A stretch of 64,000 nucleotides of DNA from Dryomyza anilis. Taxonomy: Eukaryota; Arthropoda; Insecta; Diptera; Dryomyzidae. Under the pieces are notes generated by a model, which was given only the letters and a program-made list of their open reading frames with translations, made no database searches and was not told where the DNA came from. The stretch spans positions 7,054,791 through 7,118,790 of the forward strand of contig OX638130.1 of NCBI GenBank assembly GCA_951804985.1, in the 5' to 3' direction. A program made the translations under genes and the position numbers. The first letter of the stretch is position 1. Each line of letters opens with the position of its first letter. This document shows, piece after piece, positions 1 to 11,450 of this stretch.

Positions 1-850
1 TGCAAATGCAATAAAATGCATTATTTTTCGAATTCATTTCAATATTAAGATTGAATCACTTTCTAACTCCAATATATGATACAACAAAATATGGTATTAA
101 CAGTTCCAATATTACTGAATTAATCGGACGAATTAAATTATTTTTCTATTGAAAAACTACAAACTGCTTGGCGTGCAGTTGTTTCAACGAATATTCATTT
201 GCATCTAACAAATTTAGTCAGCCTCAACTGAAATTCATTTGTGGTAAACAATAGTATGAAGGGTAACCAACTATTAGTTGAAGCAACTGCAACTTTGATT
301 GGGGAAACAAACTTTTTATCCATTTTCAATTTCATTATTTCCATTGCTACAGCAACTAAATTCAAAATGAGACATAACCAATGTTTAGATGACTTAATAG
401 ATAGTTCGTTATATTAGGTTGTAGCAACCAATATTTATTTGATTCAACTGCGAAATCAGTTGTCTTGTATAAAAGCGATGCCAAAGCAGGACAACACCAG
501 TCGCGCAAGCTTTAGATTTTTCACTCACTTTGTTTTGTACTGCGGACAGCGCGTGCCACGTCTTAAACAGAATTTGGAACTGTTTTAAGGCTTCTTCGGT
601 TTTACTGTTCGGTTTTTTCATGCTCAAATATACTTTCTTCCACAACGGACGTACTATTCTACAAAGTTCTTGCTATTTTGTTTCTATATGTTGTATTTCG
701 ATATGCAGCCCTAGCGCTAATCGGCAATGTTTGATCTCGGGAACGCTGTTTGCAACAAAAAAAGACAGTTGCACCAACTGATTCGTTCTTTGGGTGTATT
801 AATTTACCATGTTTTTTTCTGGGTGACTTTCTTAAAAATATTACGAAGAT
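1..850. other. Unique AT-rich intergenic DNA with degenerate repeat traces
   Basis: No convincing gene is visible. Several short stretches resemble each other and the 10.97-11.65 kb region: combinations of caactg, gttgcaacc and ttcatttg recur around 160-230, 240-310 and 410-470. I take these as decayed copies of a dispersed repeat. Short open frames at 409-645 and 530-781 overlap on opposite strands and match nothing I recognise. Confidence 0.5.
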
Positions 851-854
851 TGTT

Positions 855-1128
855 GCTAGTTTTGGAACAAAAAAAGATAATTTTTAAACATCAATTCGGA
901 TTTCGAAATAAACACGGAACTACCGACCAATGCCATGGTATATTAAATGTTATTTGCGGTATTCTTGGATCGGTATTCGGCCTTAACATGGAATACAATT
1001 CTCACAGTTGGGCAGGGGCTTGAAAATTCTTTATAGAGTTCCTGAACCGAATACAAAAACGTGCGATATATATAATAGGGGTTGAAAATATTTCATCCTC
1101 TATTGGTTCTCTTGAACACCAAAGGACC
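855..1128 (+). pseudogene. Jockey-like non-LTR retrotransposon, 5' part of a broken ORF2
   Basis: The translation contains HQFGFRNKHGTTDQCH, a recognisable signature of the reverse transcriptase of jockey-type non-LTR retrotransposons (R-x-HGTTDQCHR in intact members). About 30 codons later the reading jumps to the downstream thumb-like region (NSHSWAGA, then LNRIQKRAIYIIG and SLEHQRTVG), so most of the palm domain with the catalytic aspartates has been lost by internal deletion. A stop follows the AGA at about 1021. The frame is cut at 1136 by transposon insertions and resumes at 2622. The copy is dead; it marks the orientation of the original element. Confidence 0.75.
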
Positions 1129-1136
1129 GTCGGGTG

Positions 1137-1793
1137 CAGTGTTCTCGTTCTACTCCGATTGGAGTAGGTTTACTCCATTTCATTTGTATTTTTAAACATT
1201 ACTCCACTACTCTGGTAGTAGCACTTTCTACCCCTTTTTCATAATTTTCTACTCCCTTTTACTGAAATCTGTTCCCTTTGCAAATACTCCTTACTTTAAT
1301 TTTTAGAGGGGAAAAATTTCATTGCGCCCCAAATAAAATAAGATAATATTCCTAATAACTATGATTGATTATTTGTAAAATGAATGTAATGTTTTTGCTC
1401 TGTTCTTTAAATTGTAGAAGTTATAATTAAATATACGTTTATATCAATATTATTAAAGTAATTGTGAAAACACTATGTATTTCACTGGGTGTTCCGGATA
1501 CATCCCAACTCTAGAACGGACCACCCTGTAAACATCAGCATTGCAGAAAATCCATAAAATCAGAAATGAATAAAAACGTTAAAAATTGAAATATCTATTA
1601 ATTTATTTGAAAACTAAATTTGCATATTTCTAGTCCCCTTTCATCAAATTTACTCCTATATTTTATTTTTTACCCATTTTCATCAAATCTATTCCATTTC
1701 AAAATATTTTAAATTCTACTCCTTTTTACTAATTTTTACTCCCCAAATTACACAAATTTGTTTCATTTGCATTGCCGAAAAGTGTGAACACTG
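1137..1793. mobile_element. Non-autonomous hAT-type DNA transposon, 657 bp
   Basis: The termini are CAGTGTTC (1137-1144) and GAACACTG (1786-1793), an exact 8-bp inverted repeat beginning with CAG as in hAT elements. The 8-bp sequence GTCGGGTG occurs immediately outside both ends (1129-1136 and 1794-1801) as a target-site duplication; 8 bp is the hAT size. The inside is AT-rich with recurrent tactcc/ttactcc tracts and no transposase frame, so it would depend on a partner. It interrupts the retrotransposon ORF and abuts a second transposon with no spare base beyond its duplication. Confidence 0.85.
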
Positions 1794-1801
1794 GTCGGGT
1801 G

Positions 1802-2621
1802 CCCAGCAGGAAATGGCCTCATTGACGAAATAGTCGTCAATTCGAGGACCTTAGAGGACAATCGCGGACATTAGAAAATTTGTCATTGATGAATATGTCT
1901 ACAACAATTTCATAAATGACATTGCATTAAAGACGTCATACACCACATGTCATATATACATATATGAATGACATTGTGAAAACCTGTCATTAATGAAATG
2001 TTATTGATGATGTCATTGATGAAAATAAACATTCACGTCACATGCCCCTAAAGATATGCTGCATTTACGTTGTGAAATGAACACAACATACGTCTAGGGG
2101 CAGCATTTACGCGTAAAACTGAAAATTTGTGTTCGATGTTACCCTGCCATATAATTCATAGGCACAAATTGAGGGACCAATTTTTATAAAAGCGAGATAA
2201 TAAGCAGTAGTAATGATGATAAATGTAGTAATGATGATAAAAGTACGTTATTGACATTACCAAGTACACATACCATTTCAACCGAGAACAGATGAAAATA
2301 ATAAAATTGAAAAAATAAATAAAATAAGATAAATAAAACAAAAATATAAATGAAAAAATGAATAAAATAATAATAAAAAATATTTTTTTTTTATTAAAAA
2401 AAATATTTTTTTTTTATAAAAAAAATGAATGACAATCATTTGTAACTTCATTGATATGTGACGTGCATGATATCGTTAATGCTATATCATGCATGAATCA
2501 GTGGACATTTGTATGAAAATGTCCTCAATGCTTTGCAGGACGAAAATGCTATCGGTCATCGTTGTTTCTGACCTGACATGGGGGAATCATTGAGGAATCA
2601 TTGGTGACATTTCCTGCTGGG
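1802..2621. mobile_element. Non-autonomous inverted-repeat transposon, 820 bp, ITR CCCAGCAGGAAATG
   Basis: The ends are CCCAGCAGGAAATG (1802-1815) and its exact reverse complement (2608-2621), a 14-bp terminal inverted repeat. Removing it together with the adjacent hAT copy restores the retrotransposon reading ...RTVG-CVSLFYRYYNG..., which gives a 2-bp TG target duplication (1800-1801 and 2622-2623). The interior has repeated GTCATTGATGA/TGTCATTAATGA motifs and no coding region. I do not know the superfamily: a 2-bp duplication other than TA is unusual. The element at 13840-14266 has a similar terminus. Confidence 0.75.
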
Positions 2622-2956
2622 TGTGTAAGCCTGTTTTATAGATATTACAATGGTATGTGCTCAAGGAAAATACATTGCCTGATTTTACCAGTTCCTATGT
2701 TCTCTCGTTCTACTCGGGCATCGTACCAAGCCGACTCCATTGAAGTCCACGCGGCTCTCAACAGAACCACGCATTACAGAGAGCATTCGTTCTTCAGTCG
2801 CACGATACGTTTGTGGAACAATCTCCCTGCGTCTCTTTTTCCCGACAGTTTTAACATTAGGAAATTTAAAGTAAACATCCACCGACACTACTCCATTTTT
2901 CCTCGTCCCTTTAAAATATTTCTTTCATACGATCAACACTGTGTATTTCATGAATA
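2622..2956 (+). pseudogene. Jockey-like retrotransposon, 3' part of the broken ORF2
   Basis: This continues the frame left at 1136: CVSLFYRYYNGMCS, then ALNRTTHYREHSFFSRTI and RLWNNLPASLFPD, the conserved C-terminal segment of jockey-type ORF2 proteins (R-x-WNxLP). The joint is in frame once the two inserted transposons are ignored, so the insertions came after the retrotransposon. The frame runs to a stop near 2956, probably close to the natural C-terminus. No poly-A tail or target duplication was identified for the parent element. Confidence 0.75.
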
Positions 2957-3049
2957 GGGGGGCAAACCCTGCGTTGGTTATTTTTGTAAAAAAAAACAGA
3001 TGGAACATCAAAGTGATTTTTAACTGTTCTTAATACACTGTTCTTAATA

Positions 3050-3172
3050 ACAAACAGACAGGTGAACAAATGGACGTTGCCAAATCGAGTCAGGAGGTAA
3101 TCAAGAATATATTTACCGCACCGGATACGCCACCTTTTGGGTGTCACAAATAGCCTTTCAAACATAATGCTT
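3050..3172 (+). mobile_element. Decayed mini-me/DINE-1-like repeat fragment
   Basis: The block reads ...CAGACAGGTGAACAAATGGACGTTGCC, then AAATCGAGTCAGGAGG, AATCAAGAATATATTTACC and CCTTTTGGGTGTCACAAA. The same order of words is seen, better preserved, at 59213-59355. Only the 3' core survives; the (GACR)n microsatellite is reduced to traces. Confidence 0.6.
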
Positions 3173-3430
3173 ACATTCAAATGTAGCAAACATTCGAAGA
3201 CATAACTATATTTTTTATTTATAATTATTATTAATACCGTATTACGCTAAATAATTTTCTATAGCCAACAAATGTCTTGAAATATTTCTGCAGATATCAG
3301 TGTTACATATTTTTTATCAATAAATTTTGGTCGGTGAATGGTACTGGTCGTGTCTGCTAAAACGTGCTGTGCTTACCTAATTGTTATCAAATTATTTGAC
3401 TCGTTTGTGCAATAGTTTCTTGAACTGTTT
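3173..3430. other. Unique DNA upstream of the secreted repeat-protein gene
   Basis: This 258-bp AT-rich stretch lies between the decayed mini-me fragment and the TATA box at 3433. It is where proximal enhancer elements of the downstream gene would be expected. I see no repeat family or clear factor site that I could name. Confidence 0.4.
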
Positions 3431-3432
3431 AC

Positions 3433-3471
3433 TATATAAACACATTGCAAAACATTTATACAACATCAGTA
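3433..3471 (+). promoter_or_regulatory. Core promoter: TATA box and initiator
   Basis: TATATAAA at 3433-3440 is followed by ATCAGT at 3465-3470, a match to the arthropod initiator TCAGT. The presumed start adenine is 3468, about 33-35 bp after the TATA box, slightly longer than the usual 30-31. An ATG with a short signal-peptide exon follows at 3555, giving an untranslated leader of about 87 nt. The strong TATA plus initiator arrangement is typical of highly expressed, stage-specific insect genes. Confidence 0.65.
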
Positions 3472-3554
3472 AGCTTTCGAACATAACATTTAAATAAAAA
3501 ATAAAAAATATATTTTTTTAAAATTAAAATAATTTAAAAGAAATTTGTGTCACA

Positions 3555-5649
3555 ATGAGGAAAACAGTTTTGGTTTGCAGTATTATCCTGGCAATAGGTA
3601 TTAAAACATTAAAAATATAAAAAAAATCATAAATATTACTAGTAGAAATTGTCTCTATTAGCGTAGATATATCAGAACATTTCCATGTTGTTCGGTTTAT
3701 GTCAAGGAAATAATTCAATGATCCCGTACAAGAACATTGAATTATTTATACTAGGATATAATAAAGTTGGACTGGTGGGTTTGTAAGAAAATAATAATGT
3801 TTATAATAAGGAAATATTTCAATTAACCCATTTAAGGCCTTCGAATAATTTATACTAGGGAAATAAAATTGTTGGACTATTAGCTTTCTTGCGTTTAATA
3901 TAAGCATTATTTGAATAAATTGGTTTTGTGTTACTCCCTTCAATAGAACAGTATTACTTAAGAAAATTTGGAATATTTGACTGCATAGTTCATTGCTTTT
4001 TATTCGAACATTCACAAAGTGAACAGCGCCATCTGTTACGAACATTTTGAAATATATTCATGTTTAGTTTTATATTTTCATACTGAAAAAAAAGTATCAT
4101 TTAAGGGGTTATACAAAGAATACAAATAAACTTAGAATTCTCTTTTGGTTTATTTAATTTTGTTATAAATAAGACTCCTAGTATTAGACCGCTATTAATT
4201 TAAAGTTCCTCAGTTCCCACTATATAAATTTCACTAAGTAAAAACTAAATTTTGAATAAAGATTTTCTTTTAATCACAAAACTATATTTTTTCAACTATT
4301 TCTCAGTTTGCCTGAACCATATCAAAACTTCAGATGCTGCACCTCTTGGTGATGTAGTTGGTGGTGTTGGTACTGTACTCGGTGAAACAGTTGGTGCAGT
4401 TGTTGATGTAGTTGGTGGTGTACTTGATGTTGTAGTTGATGGTGTAGTTGGTGGTGTAGTTGATGGTGTAGTTGGTGGTGTAGTTGGTGGTGTAGTTGGT
4501 GCACTAGGTGATGTACTTGGTGATGAAGCAGAGCCAGTCGCTGCCGTCATTGATGCTGGACCAGATGCTGCACTAGATGCTGTACCAGAAGTCCCATTAG
4601 TTGTTGAAACATTAGCTGATTCTGATGCGGTACAAACCCCAGTAAATGCTGATGTCATTGTTGGTCAAGTAGCAAATGTAGATCTTCTGAACGCAGAGCA
4701 AGTACCACTGGATACAAATTCTCAAGTTGCAGTTCCGAAAGCGGGCGAAACTGTCGAAGATGTATCGGAAGCAGTTGTACCCAGTGCAGTTTTAGCAGAT
4801 GGTATACCAGACGCTGTTATACCGGACGCAGTTGTACCAGACGCAGTTGTACCAGATGCAGTTGTACCAGTCGCAGCTATACCAGACGCAGTTGTACCTG
4901 ACGCAGTTATACCAGATGCAGTTGTACCAGACGCAGCTATACCAGACGCAGTTGTACCAGATGCAGCTGTACCAGACGCAGTTGTACCAGATGCAGTTGT
5001 ACCAGACGCGCTTCTACCAGAAACAGTTGTACAAGATGCAGTTATACCAAGCGCAGATGCAGTTGTGCCAGACGTAGTTCTGCTGGGCGCAGTTTTATCA
5101 GACGCAGTTGTAACAGACGCAGTTGTACCAGACGCAGTTGTACCAAGCGCAGTTGTGCCAAACGCAGTTGCTCCAAGCGCAGTTGTACCAAACGCAGTTG
5201 CTCCAAGCGCAGTTGTACCAAACGCAGTTGTACCGAACGCAGTTGTACCAAACGCAGTTGTATCAGATTCAGCTGTACCAAACGCAGTTGCAACAAACGC
5301 AGCTGTACCAAACGCAGTTGTACCAAACGCAGTTGTACCAGACGCAGTTGTACCAGACGCAGTTGTACCAAACGCAGTTGTATCAGATTCAGCTGTATCA
5401 AAAGCAGCCCTGCCAGGAGCAGATATAGTAGGCTCTGAAAGATCAGTCGCAGATTTATCTGGCTCAAATGCGTTAGACCAAAAGGAAGAGTTACTTAGTG
5501 CAGTTTTATCAAACGATGAACCATTACCAAATATACATGCTGTTGATACAAATCCGGAAGTAAGTGCTGTAAAACCGTTACACGCAGGGTCTGCTGATAT
5601 TGTCGGTGCCGCAATAGCACCAGTTCAAGCTTCACCAGTCGCACAATAA
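3555..5649 (+). CDS. Secreted acidic Val/Pro/Ala/Asp pentapeptide-repeat protein, two exons
   Basis: Spliced model: exon 1 at 3555-3597 (MRKTVLVCSIILAI plus one base), donor AG|GTATT at 3597/3598, intron 3598-4306, acceptor CAACTATTTCTCAG, exon 2 at 4307-5649 (phase 1, joint codon GTT). The product is 461 residues. Residues 1-25 form a signal peptide with likely cleavage after TSDA; about 30-80 are Val/Gly/Asp repeats (VVGGVVDG); about 179-385 are some 40 pentapeptides of the type V-P-[D/N/S]-A-[V/A/I]; the tail is less repetitive. Exon 2 contains no ATG at all, so the upstream exon is required. Two cysteines occur, both in the signal peptide. The role is unknown. A short signal-peptide exon split by a phase-1 intron is also found in fly glue (Sgs) genes, but this protein is not Ser/Thr-rich. 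A matrix, glue or eggshell component is inference. Confidence 0.72.
4793..5412 (+). repeat. Coding 15-bp tandem repeat inside exon 2
   Basis: About 40 units close to GCAGTTGTACCAGAC encode V-V-P-D-A. Unit length stays a multiple of three throughout and the frame never breaks, including at 5060 where one unit is expanded by an in-frame codon block (SADAV). Asp (GAC/GAT) and Asn (AAC) variants are grouped: Asp dominates in the first half and Asn in the second, which suggests local duplication of units. Open frames on other strands and frames here are shadows of the unit. Confidence 0.8.
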
Positions 5650-5703
5650 CAACAATCACAGTTGATACAGGCACAGAACACACAACAATAATTCCTTTAC
5701 AAT

Positions 5704-5766
5704 AATAAATATTTTATATTTTAGTTGAATTTTAATAATTTTTTATATACTTATTATAATAAATAA
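5704..5766 (+). terminator. Polyadenylation signals of the secreted repeat-protein gene
   Basis: AATAAA lies at 5704-5709, 55 nt after the stop codon, and a cluster of overlapping AATAAA words follows near 5758-5766. This gives a short 3' untranslated region of about 70-140 nt. Confidence 0.6.
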
Positions 5767-5799
5767 ATAAAAAAGTATCAAAATTAACGCAAAAAATTG

Positions 5800-6365
5800 T
5801 TTTTCTCGACACACGTTTGTTGGCTCTGGGGATTGGAAAGAAAATATAACAATACTCCTGGTTTCACCATGAAACCTGTCAAATGTCACTCAAAATATAA
5901 TGCATTTCAATCGTAGAAATTAACCCCCATAGACAGAAAATGGTCTAAACTGTAATAGATTGGTTTCAATAGAACTAATATATGGTAATTTGATAGGGTA
6001 GAGTTTGACAGCGCAATTATATAACCAGGCACTAAAACCTTTTAAAATATCGGTTACGCTACAGAGTCTGGTTCCAAGATCTTTAATATAGCGGTTCCGG
6101 TTCCGATTTTAGTTTCAACAAAAAAATAAAAATATATACATAGGTTCCGATTCCAGTTCCACACATGTTTTAATTTCCGATTACAGTTTCAAAAATTCCA
6201 AATTCCTGATTCCGGTTCTTTGCCTTTGAAATATCGATACCGTTTCTGTTTCCAAGATTTTTAAAATAGCGGTTCTGGTTCTCATTCGAACCATATTTCG
6301 GTTCAACAGATTTTCTTAAAACCAGTACTGATTCCGCTAACGGTTCCAAAAATCGAAACGCATTT
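5800..6365. other. Unique DNA grading into degenerate ggttcc-rich repeat
   Basis: From about 6040 to 6350 the words ggttccg, gattccg and ggttccaa recur every 20-40 bp (for example near 6066, 6095, 6145, 6205, 6255 and 6330), suggesting an eroded minisatellite. Nothing coding is visible. Confidence 0.45.
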
Positions 6366-9275
6366 CAGTGAATGAACATTTTGAGTGAATGAACAATTTT
6401 GAGTGAAAAATTGAATTTTTAGTGAAAACATTTATTTTTTTAGTGAAAATTGAAATTTTGAGTGAAAAATTTAACATTTAGTAAAAAAAATTGAATATTT
6501 AGTGAAAATTTGCATTTTTAGTGGAAAATTGAATTTTTAGTGAAAAATTTAACTTTAGTAAAAATTTAAATTTCTATTAAAAAATTGAATTTTTATTGAA
6601 AAATTGAATTTTTAGTGAAAAATTGAATTTTTAGCGAAAAATTGAATTTTTAATGAAAAATTGAATTTTTAGTGAAAATTTCAATTTTTAGTGAAAAGTT
6701 GAATTTATAGTGAAAAATTGAATTTTTAGTGAAAATTTGAATTTTTAGTGAAAAATTGAATTTTTAGTGAAAAATTGAATTTTTAGTGAAAAATTGAATT
6801 TTTAGTGAAAAGTTGAATTTATAGTGAAAATTTGAATTTTTAGTGAAAAATTGAATTTTTAGTGAAAAATTGAATTTTTAGTGAAAAATTGAATTTTTAG
6901 TGAAAATTTCAATTTTTAGTGGAAAATTTGAATTTTTATTAAGAAATTGAATTTTTAGTGAAAAATTGAATTTCTAGTGAAAAATTTAATTTTTATTGAA
7001 AAATTTAATATTTATTGAAAAATTGAATTTTTATTGAAAAATCAAAATTTTTAGTGAAAAATCAAAATTTTTAGTGAAAAATTGAATTTTTAGTGAAACA
7101 AGGAATTTTTTTGTGAAAAAATGATTTTTTTGTGAAAATTTTAGTGAAAAATTAAAATTTTTGTGAAAAATTGAAATTTTAGTAAAAAATTGAAATTTTA
7201 GTGAAAAATTGAATTTTAGTGAAAAATTTAATTTTTTAGTGAAAAATTGAATTTATAGTGAAAAATTGAATTTCTAGTGAAAAATTGAGTTTTTAGTGAA
7301 AAATAGAATTTTAGTGAAAAATTGCATTTTTAGTGAAAAGTTGAATTTATAGTGAAAAGTTGAATTTTTAGTGGATAATTGAATTTTTAGTGAAAAATTG
7401 AATTTTTAGTGAAAAATTGAATTTTTAGTGAAAAATGAAATTTTTATTGAAAAATTGAATTTTAATTGATAAATTGAATTTTTAGTGAAAAATTGAATTT
7501 TAATTGATAAATTGAATTTTTAGTGAAAAATTGAATTTTAGTGAAAAATTTAATTTTTTAGTGAAAAATTGAATTTATAGTGAAAAATTGAATTTCTAGT
7601 GAAAAATTGAGTTTTTAGTGAAAAATAGAATTTTAGTGAAAAATTGCATTTTTAGTGAAAAGTTGAATTTATAGTGAAAAGTTGAATTTTTAGTGGATAA
7701 TTGAATTTTTAGTGAAAAATTGAATTTTTAGTGAAAATTTGAATTTTAAGTGAAAAATAGAATTTTATGTGAAAATTTGAATTTAATGTGAAAATTTGAA
7801 TTTTATGTGAAAAATTTAATTTTTAGTGAAAAATTGAATTTTTAGTGAAAAATTGAATTTTTAGTGAAAAATTGAATTTTTAGCGAAAAATTTAAGTTTT
7901 AATGAAGAATTGAATTTAAGTGAAAAATTGAATTTTTAATAAAAATTTAAATTTTAATGAATTTTTAGTGAGAAATTGAATTTTTAGTGAAAAGTTGAAT
8001 TTTAAGTGAAAAATGAAATTTTTATTGAAAAATTGAATTTTAATTGATAAATTGAATTTTTAGTGAAAAATTGAATTTTTTAGTGATCAATTGAATTTTT
8101 AGTGAAAATTTGAATTTTAAGTGAAAAATAGAATTTTATGTGAAAATTTGAATTTAATGTGAAAATTTGAATTTTATGTGAAAAATTGAATTTTTATTGA
8201 AAAATTGAATTTTTATTGAAAAACTGAATTTTTAGTGAAAAATTGAATTTTTTAGTGAAAAATTGAATTTTTAGTGAAAAATTGAATTTTTAGTGAAAAA
8301 TTGAATTTTTAGTGAAAAATTGAATTTTTAGTGAAAAATTGAATTTTTATTGAAAAATTGAATTTTTATTGAAAAACTGAATTTTTAGTGAAAAATTGAA
8401 TTTTTTAGTGAAAAATTGAATTTTTAGTGAAAAATTGAATTTTTAGTGAAAAATTGAATTTTTTAGTGAAAAATTGAATTTTTATTGAAAAATTGAATTT
8501 TTAGTGAAAAATTGAATTTTTATTGAAAAATTGAATTTTTATTGAAAAACTGAATTTTTAGTGAAAAATTGAATTTTTTAGTGAAAAATTGAATTTTTAG
8601 TGAAAAATTGAATTTTTAGTGAAAAATTGAATTTTTAGTGAAAAATTGAATTTTTAGTGAAAAATTGAATTTTTAGTGAAAAATTGAATTTTTTAGTGAA
8701 AAATTTAATTTTTAGTGAACAATTGAATTTTCAGTGAAAAATTGAATTTTTAATAAATAATTTAATTTTAATGAATTTTTAGTGAGAAATTGAATTTTTA
8801 GGGAAAAGTTGAATTTTTAGTGAAAAATTGAATTTTTAGTGAAAAATTGCATTTTAAGTGAAAAATTTAATTTTTAGTAAAAAAATTTAATTTTAGTAAA
8901 AATGTAATTTTTAGTGAATGATTTAATTTTTAGTGAGAATTTGAAATGTAAGTGAAAAATTGAATTTTTAGTAAAAAAAATTGAATTTTAGTGAAAAATT
9001 TAATTTCTATTGAAAAATTTAATGAAAAATTTAATTTTTAGTGAAAAAAATGATTTTCTAGCGAAAATTGATTTTTAGTGAAAAATTGAATTTTTAGTGA
9101 AAATTTAAATTTTTAGTAAAAAATTTAATTTTTAGTGAACATTTTAATTTTTAGTGAAAATTTTAATTTCAATGAAAATTTTAATTTTAGTGAAAATTTG
9201 AATTTTAGTGAATATTTTAATTTTTGGTAAAATATTTAATTTTTAGTGAAAAATTTTATTTATTGAAAAATACTA
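6366..9275. repeat. 19-bp satellite, unit ATTGAATTTTTAGTGAAAA
   Basis: About 2.9 kb, near 150 units, moderately diverged at both edges and more uniform in the middle. Blocks with shared variants recur: a string containing aatttctag, gagtttttag, atagaatttt and ttgcattttt appears near 7245-7380 and again 322 bp later; a block with aattttaag/aattttatg/aatttaatg appears at 7741 and 371 bp later; a block with tgaaaaactg recurs near 8220, 8375 and 8545. These are higher-order duplications inside the array. Confidence 0.9.
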
Positions 9276-10969
9276 AACTTTTTTTTTGGTGAACATTTTT
9301 ATTAAAATTTTTTAAATTTTTATTAAAAACCAACATATTCGAAAAACAACATTTAATTTGTGCCAATTCCCTACTGGGTCACTGACACTCAACTTGTACT
9401 TTGTTAGTTAATCTTTACGAAATTTTGCAATAATTCTTCGATTTCGCATAAAATCACGTAAACAATTTGTATTTGCGTTCGTTGACTACGTTTTTCGTCG
9501 TCGATATATTACAGGCTGTTGTTGTAGTTCTGGTTTTACTTTATGTTGTTGTCACAGTTTATCTTTTTGCTCACAGTTCTAGCAACTGTTGCAGCCAACA
9601 TAAAAACTTTAATGCGTCCCCGAAATAAAAGCTGTTACTACGACACAGCTATGACTATATCGTAGTTCTACGAACGACTTAAGTTTTCTTTTAGTCTTTT
9701 TTATAGCAGTGCGCATTGGGGAATTTTTATGGATTTATTCGATGGCCCGAATTTAATGCTAAACAATTTTGGTTGTTTAAGTATTGGCATTGAGTTGCCT
9801 GATGATATTTTGCTATTATGTATACTTTTATGTAGCTAATAAAAAGTTTTTGTTTGTAATAAAAATGATTTTGTTAAATATTTTAATACGATGTGGAGTT
9901 ATTGTTACTTTAGCATTTGGGAATTCTCTTGTTTCTATTTTTTTACATACATTTATCTTTATTTTTTTGTTATTATCTATCAAAGGATTGATATTTGATT
10001 CGAAAAGAATCAACCTTACTTGCTATCGGAAAATACAAATTATTTTCTGTTAAAAAAACGATACTTCAATTAGAAAATAAACTTAATTAAATAAAAATGT
10101 CTGCAGTTTAATCAAATTAATTTATCTCAAAAAAAGTAAAAACCTTTCAGCCCACTGATTAATTAAGCGCTGTCAACGCAAAAACTCTCCACAGAATTGT
10201 CCAAACAATATGCCTGGAACCAGTTAGCAAAGCTCTAAATTAATAAATAGCTGCCTGCTAAAAAGAGCTTACAAAAGAAACCCTTACAACCCCCAACGTA
10301 CACAGTACAAAAACACACGTTCGTGCTACATGTTCGACATTATTTACAAGATCAACGTTGATAAAATGTGCTCGTGAATGTTAAGAATACATTTGGAAAT
10401 ATTCTCACGTTTGCCATAATTACGAGCCAAGTACGTGACGAGCGTATTGACAACAAATTGGCCCACAAAAATGAAAAAAAACAAAAAAAAAGTAAAATAA
10501 AATACGTTGCCTAGACAGGCACAAAGTAAACACTGCTGAAACCACTAAACGACAGGAGGTATAAGAAATAACACAGCAGCCGAAGACAGACAGACGCATG
10601 TTGCCAACACATGTCATATAAATAATAATCATATTGTAAATCTCTACAATAAATGTTTGATTATGGGCTAACGTCATGTAGAGTTAGTTTGCTGCAACCA
10701 CATTTCGTATAATTTGGTGAAATGAAAAAGTAATCAAAAATTATGTGAGGTAATATGAAAATTTTGCCAAAAATACCTATATAGGTAGTAAAAGTAGCAA
10801 TTTATATGATTTTTAGGTTAGGTGTAAAAGGTACTTCATACAATATAGATTGGAGAGTAATTGCGAAATTATTAACTACATGATACATTTTGTGGTTGTA
10901 AATAGCAAAATATATAATAAGAAATGTACAAGAAATACGCGGAAAGTAAGAAGAAAATATTACCTTAGT
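9276..10969. other. Unique AT-rich intergenic DNA
   Basis: There is no supported gene. The hydrophobic 89-codon frame at 9784-10053 is AT-rich and overlaps an opposite open frame, so I do not call it. Around 9480-9700 the sequence is less AT-rich with repeated gttgttgt/gtagttct words. Around 10505-10600 there is a short unique patch with ccgaagacagacagacgc. No repeats of size are visible. Confidence 0.45.
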
Positions 10970-11291
10970 ACACACAGAAAAATCCTCTTTTGGCATGAGG
11001 ATGAAATAATGAAAAAGTTAGTTGTACCAACTAACTTCATTCTGTTAAATCGAATGGTTTACAAATTTGCTGGCGGAACTGCCATTTAGTCTATATGAAA
11101 TATTAGTCAATACACACTCCTAATGGTTCTAAATCCGTACTAAATTATTCTAAAACAGTTTGAAATTGATTATAGTACCAACTACAACTCTTTTTATTTT
11201 GACAATAACAACCGATTAAGCGGTTGGGAAAACTGAATAGGTTGGTTGGGCAAAGATGTGGTTGGCGCAATAAATCTCTATTCTGTGTGTA
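10970..11291. mobile_element. Possible MITE with ACACACAGAA ends
   Basis: Ends read acacacagaa (10970-10979) and ttctgtgtgt (11281-11290), a 10-bp inverted repeat. The left end continues as AAATCCTCTTTTGGCATGAGG; almost the same string, ACAGAAAAATCCTCTTTTGG, appears again at 11456-11475, so it is a dispersed repeat terminus. Interior words gttggttggg, gttgtacc and caacc resemble those at 11500-11640. No clear target duplication was found. Confidence 0.4.
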
Positions 11292-11450
11292 GAAATTTTC
11301 TCTATTTGGGTAAACATAAACTTGACTAGTCGGGTTTTCACAAGAAAAAAATTGTATGATTAGTTTCCGAGCAATCCCTGGAAAAAATATAACTAAGGTA
11401 AATGCTGAACTTCGATTCCTTCCTCCGATTTTGATGAAATTTTACACAGA

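Noticed and set aside
4252..4306. Unspliced start for the pentapeptide-repeat protein, with its own TATATAAA at 4221
   Set aside because: The frame there opens with TTG and has no ATG anywhere. The splice from the signal-peptide exon at 3555-3597 joins in phase and gives a better signal peptide.
4793..5412. CRISPR array or other spaced-repeat system
   Set aside because: The repeats are head-to-tail without unique spacers and the unit encodes a frame-preserving pentapeptide; the DNA is clearly eukaryotic.
9784..10053. 89-codon hydrophobic frame as a membrane protein
   Set aside because: Phenylalanine/isoleucine/leucine-rich translations are expected from T-rich DNA. An opposite frame overlaps it and there is no promoter or similarity.
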